Shown here piece by piece: positions 35,588 to 44,868 of a stretch of DNA of 64,000 bases. This DNA comes from Methanoplanus sp. FWC-SCC4. GTDB lineage: Archaea; Halobacteriota; Methanomicrobia; Methanomicrobiales; Methanomicrobiaceae. The stretch spans positions 1,666,370 through 1,730,369 of the forward strand of contig NZ_CP043875.1 in NCBI RefSeq assembly GCF_032878975.1, given 5' to 3'. The first letter of the stretch is position 1, and the number at the start of each line of letters is the position of its first letter. Both the position numbers and the translations under genes were made by a program. The notes below the pieces were generated by a model. The model was given only the letters and a program-made list of their open reading frames with translations. It did no database searches and had not been told where the DNA came from.

Positions 35588-35794
35588 ATGACAACATCAA
35601 AAGAAGCACAGCAGAGGAGCAATATTCATCACGGCGACATTGTGAAAATTGAACTTAAAAAAGACCAGCGATCAGGTAAACTCACAGAAGGAAAAGTAAA
35701 AGATATTCTGACAAACTCCTCCTTTCATCCCCACGGAATAAAAGTAAGACTCGAAGACGGCAGTGTCGGAAGAGTCCAGCAGATTGTCTCTTAA
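35588..35794 (+). CDS. YwbE family protein (DUF2196)
   Basis: 68 residues, the usual size. IHHGDIVKIELKKDQRSGKL TEGKVKDILTNSSFHPHGIK VRLEDGSVGRVQ is the whole domain. Small basic proteins of this family occur in firmicutes and methanogens; a nucleic-acid-binding role is suspected from the KOW/SH3-like pattern but is unproven. Confidence 0.9.
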   Translation: MTTSKEAQQRSNIHHGDIVKIELKKDQRSGKLTEGKVKDILTNSSFHPHGIKVRLEDGSVGRVQQIVS

Positions 35795-35879
35795 TTTTTT
35801 TCAATTTTAAAGAATGTAATAATCTTAAAAAAGGCAGCTATTTTATAAATAGATTAAGCCCCCAAAAAGACTGTTAACC

Positions 35880-36809
35880 ATGTCGCTTTATGAAACTGCT
35901 GATAAAATAAAGTCAATGGAGATCAGAGGGGCCGGACGGATTGCCAGATATGCTGCGCAGGCATTAAAAGAGCACGGCAACGGACTAAAACCCTCTGACC
36001 TAAACACATTCCAAAGAGAAATGGAAAAGGCATCGGAGGTTCTCCTCAAAACAAGGCCAACCGCAGTATCTCTCCCAAACGCTGTAAACATCGTAATGAG
36101 GGAAGTCAGGGCAGCGGGGACAATCGAAGATGCAAAAGAAAAACTGACAAAAACAGCAGACTCATTCATCGAAGATTCGATAAATTCAGTTTCAAAAATT
36201 GCCGAATTCGGATCAAGGCACATAAAAGACGGCGATACCATATTAACGCACTGCAACTCGGAGGCCGCCCTCGCCTGCATAATAAAGGCACACGAAGACG
36301 GCAAAGAGATTGAAGTCTTCGCAACCGAGGTAAGACCACGCAACCAGGGTTTAATCACCATAAAAACACTCAATGATGCGGGGATTAAAACCAGTTTTAT
36401 AGTAGACTCAGCAGCAAGATACTATATGAAACGGGTAAACCTTGCAATAACCGGTGCAGATGCAATCACTGTAAACGGTGCAGTGGTAAACAAAATAGGA
36501 ACATCACAAATCGCCCTTTGTGCAAAAGAGTCAAGGACACCATTGATCGTTGCGGCAGAGACCTACAAATTCGCACCAAAAACAGTATCCGGTGACCTGA
36601 TAGATATAGAAGAACGCCCTTCATCCGAGGTTCTGGATGATTCCATCCTTAAAGATCTAAAAAATGTCCGTGTGAGAAACCCGGCATTTGACGTAACCCC
36701 TGCAGCTTATATAGATCTCATAATAACCGAAAAAGGCGCAATTCCGCCTGAGATGGCATATACAATTATTAAAGAATATCTTGGATGGAAAATAGAAGAA
36801 TTCAGCTAA
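35880..36809 (+). CDS. Ribose-1,5-bisphosphate isomerase
   Basis: 309 residues, related to eIF2B subunits. IRGAGRIARYAAQALKEHG, TAVSLPNAVNIVM, ILTHCNSEAALACIIKAHED with the catalytic Cys, FATEVRPRNQGLITIKTLND, NLAITGADAITVNGAVVNKI with the catalytic Asp, and FAPKTVSGDLIDIEER. It turns ribose-1,5-bisphosphate into ribulose-1,5-bisphosphate, the second step of the archaeal AMP degradation route that feeds type III RuBisCO. The gene for the first step (AMP phosphorylase) is next door, in convergent orientation. RuBisCO is not in the window. eIF2B-like aIF2B proteins are the alternative, but the motifs fit the isomerase. Confidence 0.92.
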   Translation: MSLYETADKIKSMEIRGAGRIARYAAQALKEHGNGLKPSDLNTFQREMEKASEVLLKTRPTAVSLPNAVNIVMREVRAAGTIEDAKEKLTKTADSFIEDSINSVSKIAEFGSRHIKDGDTILTHCNSEAALACIIKAHEDGKEIEVFATEVRPRNQGLITIKTLNDAGIKTSFIVDSAARYYMKRVNLAITGADAITVNGAVVNKIGTSQIALCAKESRTPLIVAAETYKFAPKTVSGDLIDIEERPSSEVLDDSILKDLKNVRVRNPAFDVTPAAYIDLIITEKGAIPPEMAYTIIKEYLGWKIEEFS

Positions 36810-36832
36810 AAAAATTATTTTTTTATATTACT
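36808..36832. terminator. Convergent oligo-A/T junction
   Basis: Runs of A and of T (aaaaaaattatttttttat) fill the 21 nt between the isomerase and AMP phosphorylase stops and could end both transcripts. Confidence 0.4.
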
Positions 36833-38369
36833 ACTCAGGTGTTCCTCTCCAGTAAGATGACGGAACCCTGTCTATAAGCATTCCCTCGACAATCATCGGC
36901 ATAAGCTGCCTTGCCGTTTCGACAGCCTTTTCAAGCCGCCAGCTCCGGTCAGCATAGATCATGAATATCGGATCTCCCTTTTCAACCCTGTGTCCTTTTT
37001 TCTTATGGATGTAAATTCCCGCACCCCTGTCATGCGGCGCTCCTGCTGCACGGGCGATTGTAATTAAGGCATGATTGTTCATCTCGACAACATAACCGGA
37101 CTCGGGAGCCTTTACAATATGGTAAAACTGGCCCGGAAGAATGTCCTCTGACATCACTTTTGGATCACCACCCTGAACTTCAATAATCTCCCTCATCTTT
37201 TCAAGAGCCTTTCCGCTTGCAAGGATGTCGGATGCCGCCTGAAGACCACCTCCTGCCTGTGCTTTCCCGGACATTTCAAGTGCGATTCCGGCAATCGACG
37301 TACTCTTCTGAATAAGTGAATTCGGCTCCTTTGCACCTTCCAAAACCCACAGGGCTTCCCTGACCTCAAGGTTAACCCCTATTGCATGGCCAATTGGTGA
37401 TTCACCATATGTAAGGGCACACTCCACTTTTATTCCAAGACGTTCACCTAATTCAATGAACTCCCGTGCAAGCTTTCTTCCCTCCTCAGGAGTCGTCACC
37501 TTTGCATGCTGCCCTACCGGGATGTCGATCACAACCAGATCAGCACCCACTGCGAACTTTTTCGCCATAACACTTGCCAGCATCTGACCACGGGCATCAA
37601 TCTTGAAAGGATACTCGTAAATGATTATCTTGTCATCAGCAGGTGCTATGTTTGTAGCACCTCCCCAGACAATTGTGCCCCCGACCTTCTCGGTCATCTT
37701 CTGAACTTCTGATGCAGAGAAGGAAACAGGAGCAAGAACCTCCATTAAATCAGCCGTACCGCCGGCGCCTGTAATCGCCCTTGAACTTGTTTTCGGTATC
37801 TTAAGACCAGCCGCCGCAATAATCGGAACGACCAGAAAAGAGATCTTATTGCCGGGAACCCCTCCAATCGAATGCTTGTCGACAATCGGGTGAGATGTGA
37901 ATTTAAGCTGGTCACCGGTTGCCACCATTGCACGGGTCAGGTGCTCAACTTCATCCATGTCAAGACCGTTGATGTATGAACTTGTGATATATGCCCCCAT
38001 CTCGGATGGGGAGAGGACATCATTGACTATGTCGTTTACGATTGCGTTTGTCTCTTCCTTAGAGAATTTTCCTCCGTCCATCTTCTTTTTGATGTAATCA
38101 AGCGACAGAGGACGGGAAGCGATACGCACTTCAAGAACACTGCCTTCCCGGGCCATAAGGCGCTCATTGGTCTTATAAAAAATACCAAAGGTTCCCTTCT
38201 CAAGAATTGTTTCGGTTGTCGTAACGCAGGCAGAGGCAAAAACACCGGTCTCCTCATTTATGACCTGAACACGACCACCATCGATTACACCAATTTTCCT
38301 TGCATCTTCACGGTTAAGCATCAAACCGGGATAATCAATATCCATCAGTTTCGCAGTAAGTCTGACCAT
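36831..38369 (-). CDS. deoA: AMP phosphorylase
   Basis: 512 residues, the long archaeal form of the nucleoside phosphorylase family with an extra N-terminal domain ([38 protein letters not shown]). Core signatures: [40 protein letters not shown] (dinucleotide/phosphate site), [20 protein letters not shown] and [20 protein letters not shown]. It splits AMP (also CMP/UMP) with phosphate to give ribose-1,5-bisphosphate and the base. It shares the AMP salvage pathway with the facing isomerase gene. Confidence 0.95.
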   Translation of the reverse strand: MVRLTAKLMDIDYPGLMLNREDARKIGVIDGGRVQVINEETGVFASACVTTTETILEKGTFGIFYKTNERLMAREGSVLEVRIASRPLSLDYIKKKMDGGKFSKEETNAIVNDIVNDVLSPSEMGAYITSSYINGLDMDEVEHLTRAMVATGDQLKFTSHPIVDKHSIGGVPGNKISFLVVPIIAAAGLKIPKTSSRAITGAGGTADLMEVLAPVSFSASEVQKMTEKVGGTIVWGGATNIAPADDKIIIYEYPFKIDARGQMLASVMAKKFAVGADLVVIDIPVGQHAKVTTPEEGRKLAREFIELGERLGIKVECALTYGESPIGHAIGVNLEVREALWVLEGAKEPNSLIQKSTSIAGIALEMSGKAQAGGGLQAASDILASGKALEKMREIIEVQGGDPKVMSEDILPGQFYHIVKAPESGYVVEMNNHALITIARAAGAPHDRGAGIYIHKKKGHRVEKGDPIFMIYADRSWRLEKAVETARQLMPMIVEGMLIDRVPSSYWRGTPE

Positions 38370-38568
38370 TACTCATCATCTCTAAAGGAATGAAAGAGTT
38401 TTAACGCACCCTACAAATATAGTCTTTTTGAATGATCAGCAAAGCATTTGCAATAAAAACAAAACGGTAATTCAGATGATAATAATTTCCTGCTAATCCA
38501 AAAATTTTAAAAAATGATACAAGGTTTCATTGCCAATAAAGTAGATTACTAATAGAAGGATACCAGCA

Positions 38569-38829
38569 ATGGAAAACAGCAAATTGTATGTCGGCAACCT
38601 GACATATTCAGTAACAGAAAAACAATTAGAAGAATTGTTCTCTCAATATGGTGATGTTGTAAGCGTCAAAATCATTGAGCGTAAAGGATTTGGATTTGTC
38701 GAAATGGGTTCACCCGAAGAGGCAGAAAAAGCAAAAGAGGCTCTCAACGAGACCGAGTATGAAGGACGTACCATGAGGATTGACGAAGCTCGCCCTCCAC
38801 GTCCAAGAAGGGAATTTAACAGATACTAA
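38569..38829 (+). CDS. Small RRM RNA-binding protein, copy 1
   Basis: 86 residues, a single RNA recognition motif. KLYVGNLTYS is RNP2 and RKGFGFVEM is RNP1, with the aromatic residues that stack on RNA bases; the tail is Arg/Pro-rich (ARPPRPRREFNRY). It resembles cyanobacterial Rbp and plant-like glycine-rich proteins without the Gly tail. Such proteins are rare in archaea; cold-shock RNA chaperone activity is a reasonable guess. It is monocistronic. It is about 70% identical to the copy at 43231. Confidence 0.93.
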   Translation: MENSKLYVGNLTYSVTEKQLEELFSQYGDVVSVKIIERKGFGFVEMGSPEEAEKAKEALNETEYEGRTMRIDEARPPRPRREFNRY

Positions 38830-38894
38830 TCTGTTTTTCCTTTTAGATTAATTACTTATTCAAAAAAGCATACGCAAATTTATATCTTTTAATT

Positions 38895-41192
38895 TCAGGA
38901 TAATTTGTACTTCCAGTACCCTGCGGGAATCTTTATCTCAAACCTTGCGCCCTGCCCGAAGGTTCCGTTTTCAACAATCGTATAATTTGTTATTTCCAGA
39001 ATTTCCCTGCTCAAAAAGAGACCAAATCCTGTATTCATACCGTAACCACGTGAGAATATTCTTTCTTTCTCCATTATGGAAACTCCGGCACCGTTATCCT
39101 CATAGATCAGAATGCAGTCATTATTTTCTTTTTTTGAGCTTATTATGATACGGTCTGCATTTTTGCCGTGACGGATGGTGTTGTCAATAAAGTTAATAAA
39201 AACCCTTGATATCATCGGGTCTGCCAGAATCTCAATGTCGGCTGTTTTATCCTCAATCTGTACATGCTCAGGGATTTCAATTCCGTCTTTTGAAAGACTC
39301 ATCAGTTCATGAAGATTCTGCCATACAGGTGCGTTGAGGCCAATATCCTGATAATTGCCGGTAAACCTGATCTGTTTTGTAATCACAGAGATTATCGACA
39401 TCAGTTTATTTATTATGGCAGTCTCCTTTTCATCATGGGGACTAAAAGAGATAAGCTCTAAAAAGCCCTGCGCCGCTGTAATCTGATTCAGGACATCATG
39501 TCGTGTGACTGATGAGAGGAGATTTAATTTTTTGTTTGCAAGTTTGAGCGATTCTTCAGACCGGATGTATTCTGTTATATCCCTTACAATACCAATTGCA
39601 ACAGGTTTTTTCCCTGTGATTAATTCATGTCTGGCAATAGAGAGCTCAAACCACTCAAAGCCGGTGCTGAAAGGAATGTAAAACTGTAATTTTCCCATTT
39701 CACCTGTATTTATGACATCTCTTATTTTTTCAGTCAGCGGACCGGCCACACCTGCAGGCATTATTTCCGCAAGATTTTTTCCGGTCAGATCATATTTTTC
39801 ACGGTGAAATACATGACTGCTTTTGGAATTTACATCAATAATCTTTCCTGTATTGTCTATTTCAAGCAGTATATCGGGAATGGCGTAAAGAGTCGCCTTC
39901 AGGTGTCCTGTTGCTTCTTTTAACTCATCTTCAATCTTTTTTTTCTCAGAAGTATCGGCTATAAATCCCTCAAGAGCTACAACCTCCCCTTTAATGTCAT
40001 AAACCGGACGTCCACGCTCCCAAACCCATTTTTTCTCTCCCTTCTTTGTGATTATCTCGTACTCGTCATCATACATTTCATTTTTCATGATGCGTTTTTG
40101 CCATAATTCCCAGACTTTTTCACGGTATTCCGGGGAGATAACATCCCCATAGGACAGAAGACTATTGTTTATGAGATCTTCAGGTTCATATCCCGTAAGA
40201 TCCCTGCATCCTTCACTTACAAAAATCATTGTCCAGCCGGGATCATTTTTGCACTGGTAGACCATCCCCGGCAGATTTGAAAGGAGAGTTTTTAAAAAAC
40301 GCTCTTTTTCCATGAGCATATTTTTTTGCCAAAAGAGATCCTCACGCGATCTTTTTGCTTCCAGAAGAGCCTGATTTGTGTTTTCAACCGCCGTTATTAG
40401 TCTTCTTTTAGCATCTTTTTGTTTTGAAATATCCCTGATTATTGCAAGGACCAGGGTTTTGCCATCACTTATTAAAGGTGAGAGAGAGAGATCGGCCTCA
40501 AAACGCTCACCGTTGAATCTAGTAAGCATATATTCAAATCTCAGGGGCTGACCTGAAATAACGGGCATAAAATATTTTTCGAGGAAATATGTCCTGTATT
40601 CCTCTTCGGATCCTTTGAAATCTTCCGGATTTTTAAATATTAAAGAAAAGCAGTTTGCCATATCAAAAATGCCTTTGACAAACCCGAAGAGCTCCTCTGC
40701 TTTTTTATTTTTGTCAAGACATTCGAGTTCCCCGTTCAGGATAATTATTGCATCATTGGCTGATTCAAATAAAGTTCTGTATCTCTCCTCGGATTTGAAT
40801 ATTTTATCAACCGCCCTTCTGTAACGGACTGCAATCTTTATCTTAGCAATTAAATCGGCAAAAACAGTATTTGGATCTCCTTCTTTCTGGACATAAAAAT
40901 CAGCACCGTTATTAAGGGCATCAATTACGACTTCCTCCGTCCCCCTCCCGGTTACCAGTATAAAGGGAGTACCGGTATCATGTGACCGGATTATTTTTAA
41001 AAACTCGATACCGTTTTTATCCGGCATCCCGTAATCGGAAACTATGATATCATAATTTTTTTTTTCAAGGATCAAAAGGGCCTCTGTTACCGATGTGACA
41101 AAAGTGCAATCGAGATCAGGATCCCTGCCAAGATATATCTTTGCAACATCAAGTACTGCAGATTCGTCATCCACAAAAAGCACAGAGATCAT
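38895..41192 (-). CDS. Hybrid receiver-PAS histidine kinase
   Basis: 765 residues, cytoplasmic. A receiver domain comes first (residues 1-120; VLFVDDESAVLDVAKIYLG, phospho-acceptor Asp in IVSDYGMPDKNGIEF and the T/K switch residues). Three PAS/PAC units follow (about 140-255, 300-420 with KKGEKKWVWERGRPVYDIKG, 430-540). The kinase core has LNLLSSVTRHDVLNQITAAQ with the His, then NFIDNTIRHGKNADRI (N box), YEDNGAGVSIMEKERIFSRG and GFGLFLSREILEIT (G boxes). No membrane segment is present, so it senses an internal signal (redox, ligand). No output regulator is adjacent; many archaeal kinases act on other proteins. Confidence 0.92.
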   Translation of the reverse strand: MISVLFVDDESAVLDVAKIYLGRDPDLDCTFVTSVTEALLILEKKNYDIIVSDYGMPDKNGIEFLKIIRSHDTGTPFILVTGRGTEEVVIDALNNGADFYVQKEGDPNTVFADLIAKIKIAVRYRRAVDKIFKSEERYRTLFESANDAIIILNGELECLDKNKKAEELFGFVKGIFDMANCFSLIFKNPEDFKGSEEEYRTYFLEKYFMPVISGQPLRFEYMLTRFNGERFEADLSLSPLISDGKTLVLAIIRDISKQKDAKRRLITAVENTNQALLEAKRSREDLFWQKNMLMEKERFLKTLLSNLPGMVYQCKNDPGWTMIFVSEGCRDLTGYEPEDLINNSLLSYGDVISPEYREKVWELWQKRIMKNEMYDDEYEIITKKGEKKWVWERGRPVYDIKGEVVALEGFIADTSEKKKIEDELKEATGHLKATLYAIPDILLEIDNTGKIIDVNSKSSHVFHREKYDLTGKNLAEIMPAGVAGPLTEKIRDVINTGEMGKLQFYIPFSTGFEWFELSIARHELITGKKPVAIGIVRDITEYIRSEESLKLANKKLNLLSSVTRHDVLNQITAAQGFLELISFSPHDEKETAIINKLMSIISVITKQIRFTGNYQDIGLNAPVWQNLHELMSLSKDGIEIPEHVQIEDKTADIEILADPMISRVFINFIDNTIRHGKNADRIIISSKKENNDCILIYEDNGAGVSIMEKERIFSRGYGMNTGFGLFLSREILEITNYTIVENGTFGQGARFEIKIPAGYWKYKLS

Positions 41193-41352
41193 ACATCCAT
41201 TAATATGCTCTGAATTTTTTAAAGTTATCTGTGCGAAAAGATTCTGCCGTAAATTAGAAGACGCGGGGCATAAAATTCAATGAATAAATAATCTAAATCA
41301 GGTTAAATTTTAAATTCAAAGCAGGAATCCAAAAAAATGAGGGCCAGATTTA

Positions 41353-42600
41353 TTAAATATTCTTTGAACAGATACGGAGAGCGGCCATATGGGCAGTTGA
41401 AAATGCCGCCTGTAGATTATATCCTCCCGTGTCCCCGTCAATGTCCAGAACCTCGCCGATGAAATACAGATTCGGAACGATTTTTGATTCCATCGTTTTT
41501 GAATTGATCTCAGATAATAAGACGCCGCCGGCTGTTGCCATAGCTTCGTTGAAACTTCCTGTTCTTTTTATTAAAAACGGGTATTCCGTCAGATTCGAGA
41601 TTAATCCGTTTCTGGCTTTTTTTGAGAGGTGGGCACATGTCATATCGGTTTCTATCCCTGAGAGTGAAAGAATGAGTTTTACAAACCTTTCCGGAAGGCC
41701 ATATCCTGACAAGACCGTTTTTATTTTCATTGTTCCGGTTTCCGAGATTTTTTGAGTGAATTCCTTTCGGAATTCATCCTGACTTTTCTCTTTTATAAAT
41801 GATACTTTCAGGATATTTCCGGCTCGTATATATCTTGACATGTGAAGAATACATGGTCCTGAAAGACCTTTGTGGGTCAGGAGAAGATCGCCTGTAATCT
41901 GCCTTGTTTTTTTGTTGCCATCATAAAGGGAGACTGAAATATTTTCAAACGAGATTCCTGAAAGAGACGAAAAAGGATATTCAGACGGATATACCGCACA
42001 AAGAGCGGGTGCTATTTCCGTAACCGAATGGCCCAGAGTCTCTGCAAACCTGTAACCGTCACCTGAAGAGCCTGTCCCGGGATAGGATTTTCCACCGGTT
42101 GCGATTACAAGACTTCCTGATAAGTATTCGGAATTTTCTGTTTTTGTGATAAATCTGTCATTGTCAGTATCGACAAAAATAACACTCTCACTGCACCTTA
42201 TTTCCACACCGTTTTTTTCACATTCCAAAAGCAGCAGATCCAGAATGTCGGATGCTTTTTTGCTTTTTGGAAATACCTTCCCCCCATTTTCCTCAGTCAG
42301 CGGGATGCCTCTCTCCTCAAAAAAGGAGATGAGATCACGGTTTGTAAAGCCAAACAGAGAAGGTCGCACGAATCTGCCGGCGTCACCATAACGGTCTGTA
42401 AAATCCTTAATATCACGGGCATTTGTCACATTGCACTGCCCAAGGCCTGAGAGCATCAGTTTTTTACCGCATGATTCCTTCTTTTCAAGAAGCAGTATTT
42501 TTTTTTCCTGTCCTTCGTTTCTGCACATCCTCCCGGACCAGAGTGCACAAAAAAGTCCGGCAGGCCCTCCCCCTGTTATTACAACATCGTATTCTTCCAC
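41353..42600 (-). CDS. HI0933/BaiN-like FAD flavoprotein
   Basis: 415 residues from a GTG start preceded by AAGGAG. YDVVITGGGPAGLFCALWSG is the Rossmann FAD site; SCGKKLMLSGLGQCNVTNAR, LVIATGGKSYPGTGSSGDGY and LLLTHKGLSGPCILHMSRYI are diagnostic for the HI0933 family, as is the final LYFIGEVLDIDGDTGGYNLQ. The family is poorly characterised; a few members reduce bile acid intermediates or act on NAD(P)H. No operon partner. Confidence 0.93.
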   Translation of the reverse strand: MEEYDVVITGGGPAGLFCALWSGRMCRNEGQEKKILLLEKKESCGKKLMLSGLGQCNVTNARDIKDFTDRYGDAGRFVRPSLFGFTNRDLISFFEERGIPLTEENGGKVFPKSKKASDILDLLLLECEKNGVEIRCSESVIFVDTDNDRFITKTENSEYLSGSLVIATGGKSYPGTGSSGDGYRFAETLGHSVTEIAPALCAVYPSEYPFSSLSGISFENISVSLYDGNKKTRQITGDLLLTHKGLSGPCILHMSRYIRAGNILKVSFIKEKSQDEFRKEFTQKISETGTMKIKTVLSGYGLPERFVKLILSLSGIETDMTCAHLSKKARNGLISNLTEYPFLIKRTGSFNEAMATAGGVLLSEINSKTMESKIVPNLYFIGEVLDIDGDTGGYNLQAAFSTAHMAALRICSKNI

Positions 42601-42836
42601 AACAATTACTACTCCTTATAGAAATCCGGGGCCTTTTGATTTGAATATGACCAAAGTATTTACAGATTCAGATTTTCCCGGTAAAACCAAAAAGACATGA
42701 TCAGTGCTTAACTTTAGCCGTCTATTGTATGATATAATTTTTCAATACCAAAACACCCCGGCCGGAAAGTCATTTGAATCTCCAAAAAATATTTATTCTC
42801 AAAAAATATCATGTATCAAAAAAGGGGGGAGAATTT

Positions 42837-43040
42837 ATGGCGCTTAAAATAAAGCAGCTTGAGCGGATATCACACAAACCGCACACAAGAAAAAGGAAAA
42901 TGCACGGCGAAAATCAAAAACCGGACATCAGGTATCCGGATATCACCTATGAAGAGACTCCGCATGAAATCCAGTTCGAACACCACGGACTAAGAGGCTT
43001 TAAAGGTCCAAAGAGATGGAGACGAAAAGGCTGGTATTAA
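42837..43040 (+). CDS. Small basic protein of unknown function
   Basis: 67 residues from ATG 42837, which has a strong GGGGGGAG Shine-Dalgarno. It is rich in Lys/Arg/His (KPHTRKRKMHGENQK, GFKGPKRWRRKGWY) and Tyr/Pro in the middle. I do not recognise it. The charge and the nearby RRM gene hint at nucleic-acid binding. An upstream start at 42774 has no ribosome site. Confidence 0.65.
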   Translation: MALKIKQLERISHKPHTRKRKMHGENQKPDIRYPDITYEETPHEIQFEHHGLRGFKGPKRWRRKGWY

Positions 43041-43230
43041 AAAAATCCGGACGACAACCTATTTTGGATCTTTACTGCATATCATGCAGGATTTATATTC
43101 CATATTTTTGACCAAATAATTCATTGCATATGAGAAACATTTCTATGTTCAGACCTGTATGGTAATGTTAACGGCAGACCCGTCCAGACACCGGGCATAG
43201 CCGTTTTTATAATCAGGGGGGCAGAAAAAA

Positions 43231-43488
43231 ATGGAAAGCCGCAAATTGTATGTTGGAAATCTTAAATATTCTGTAACAGAAGAACAGCTTGAGGAATTAT
43301 TTTCAAAATACGGCGATGTTAAAAGCGCCAGAATTATTCACCAGAAAGGATTCGGATTTGTTGAATATTCTACTCTTGAAGAAGCTGAAAATGCAAAGGA
43401 GGCTTTGAACGGAAAAGAATATGAAGGCAGGACAATGAGGGTGGACGATGCACGCCCTGTTACCCCGCACCAAAGGCGGGAATATTAG
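43231..43488 (+). CDS. Small RRM RNA-binding protein, copy 2
   Basis: 85 residues with RNP2 KLYVGNLKYS and RNP1 QKGFGFVEY, tail ARPVTPHQRREY. It starts at ATG 43231 after GGGGGG. It is nearly the same as the 38569 copy over the domain (LEELFSxYGDVxS, EYEGRTMR, DxARP are kept), which points to a gene duplication. Upstream 43160-43200 is a mild GC patch. Confidence 0.93.
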   Translation: MESRKLYVGNLKYSVTEEQLEELFSKYGDVKSARIIHQKGFGFVEYSTLEEAENAKEALNGKEYEGRTMRVDDARPVTPHQRREY

Positions 43489-43552
43489 AAAATAAACATA
43501 ATTTCTCTTTTAAAAAATTTTAGGGTACTAAAAAACAGGTGACCTTTTTTTA

Positions 43553-43909
43553 TTATACAACCTCCACATTAAATTCGAATACTCTTTCCCAGTTATATTT
43601 CTCTTCTCCTACGGGTTGTCCCACTTTGATTTTCACATCGTAGTTCCCGGGCCTTTTGAAAGATTTCGGCCAGGCAAAATATGGTGTTTCGCTGTGCCCT
43701 GCAGACTCGATTGTAGCAGTTTTTGCCTCAATAAACTTATCATTTATGAAATAACCAAGCGCTATGTTTCCTTTGACTTCGCCTTTTACACTCACAAACA
43801 TATTACGAAGCCGGGACAGTTCCACAATATCAGGTTCGTTTGGAATATCAGGCGAACCTGCTTTTTCAAACCAGATATTTGTAACTCTGGCATCCCCCTT
43901 TTCAACCAT
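43553..43909 (-). CDS. Hypothetical protein with beta-rich fold
   Basis: 118 residues from ATG 43909, which follows GGTGAT. DARVTNIWFEKAGSPDIPNE, NIALGYFINDKFIEAKTATI and KRPGNYDVKIKVGQPVGEEK YNWERVFEFNVEVV suggest an immunoglobulin-like or CARDB-like beta-sandwich without signal peptide. I do not recognise it and no partner gene helps. Confidence 0.65.
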   Translation of the reverse strand: MVEKGDARVTNIWFEKAGSPDIPNEPDIVELSRLRNMFVSVKGEVKGNIALGYFINDKFIEAKTATIESAGHSETPYFAWPKSFKRPGNYDVKIKVGQPVGEEKYNWERVFEFNVEVV

Positions 43910-44131
43910 TTCTATCACCAAAAGGTATTTTTGAACTTTTTGAAACCGGCACATACAAACTATCCGCTGAGATAAAATCATACAGGGAAACTCTCCACGA
44001 ATCCCCCGGCATCATAATCCCCTTTTTATGTCTTTTTCAAAAAATTCATTTTCACCGCTTAGGGCAGGACTCCTATTATAATCAGGCAGAATATATTTCT
44101 ATCCCCTTTAATGACTTTCATTTTCTAATTT

Positions 44132-44653
44132 TCACTGATTATCGGTTTCTTCTCTTCTTATGATTTCTTCAATGCTTTCAACCTTAACCTGCTCTGCACG
44201 TCCGCCAAAATAAAATCCGATAATTGTTGCAAGTGCGCCTGTAAGAACTCCGATTGTACTCTTCAGGAGTTCTTCGGATTTTCCAAAGATTACAAGATAT
44301 AAAACGGATGTGCCAATTATCAGTATCACCGCCGACATAAGGGAAAAACGTGAAAGACCCTTTCTTTGAGGAAGCTGTCTGACCATATCGTGTGCTATCT
44401 TTACTCTTTCCATCTCGATTCTGGTCTTCAGAATTTTTAGATCCTCACTGTCGGATTCAGAGGAATTACAGTTTTTCATTCCAATAGAGGATATATCAAT
44501 TTTGTCAAGGACTTTATTCCTCATACTGTAAATTACGTAAGTGTTCATAAGCCACGGGAACACCACCACAATTCCCATAATCAACACCACAATTATGAAC
44601 AAAAAATAGTCTTCCGTTACAGGAACATAGCCCGCTGATACATTGCCATTCAA
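44132..44653 (-). CDS. Membrane protein with cytosolic coiled-coil loop
   Basis: 173 residues. TTG 44653 is the start; GGGGGG lies 6-12 nt upstream. One N-terminal helix (about 16-45), an acidic/charged loop of about 70 residues (SDSEDLKILKTRIEMERVKI AHDMVRQL), then two helices (about 105-150) and a charged tail ending EEIIRREETDN. The last helix pair (GVLTGALATIIGFYFGGRAE) is a motif frequently seen in small archaeal and viral membrane proteins of unknown function. Confidence 0.65.
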   Translation of the reverse strand: MNGNVSAGYVPVTEDYFLFIIVVLIMGIVVVFPWLMNTYVIYSMRNKVLDKIDISSIGMKNCNSSESDSEDLKILKTRIEMERVKIAHDMVRQLPQRKGLSRFSLMSAVILIIGTSVLYLVIFGKSEELLKSTIGVLTGALATIIGFYFGGRAEQVKVESIEEIIRREETDNQ

Positions 44654-44868
44654 TAAATTCCCCCCATCTTTTTTTAGAGATTTAAAATATTCCTAAAAGA
44701 ATATATACATTTCCGGAATTTTTTTTACTGTCCATATAATTTTTATATATCCTCACAGAGATGACTCAATATTTAAATTCCACGCCTCCCAAAATTATTC
44801 TTTAATCAGCCAAAAACCTGAATTTTTTTTGGTTTTGGAAATATTTGATCAGATTTAGGGAAAATATC

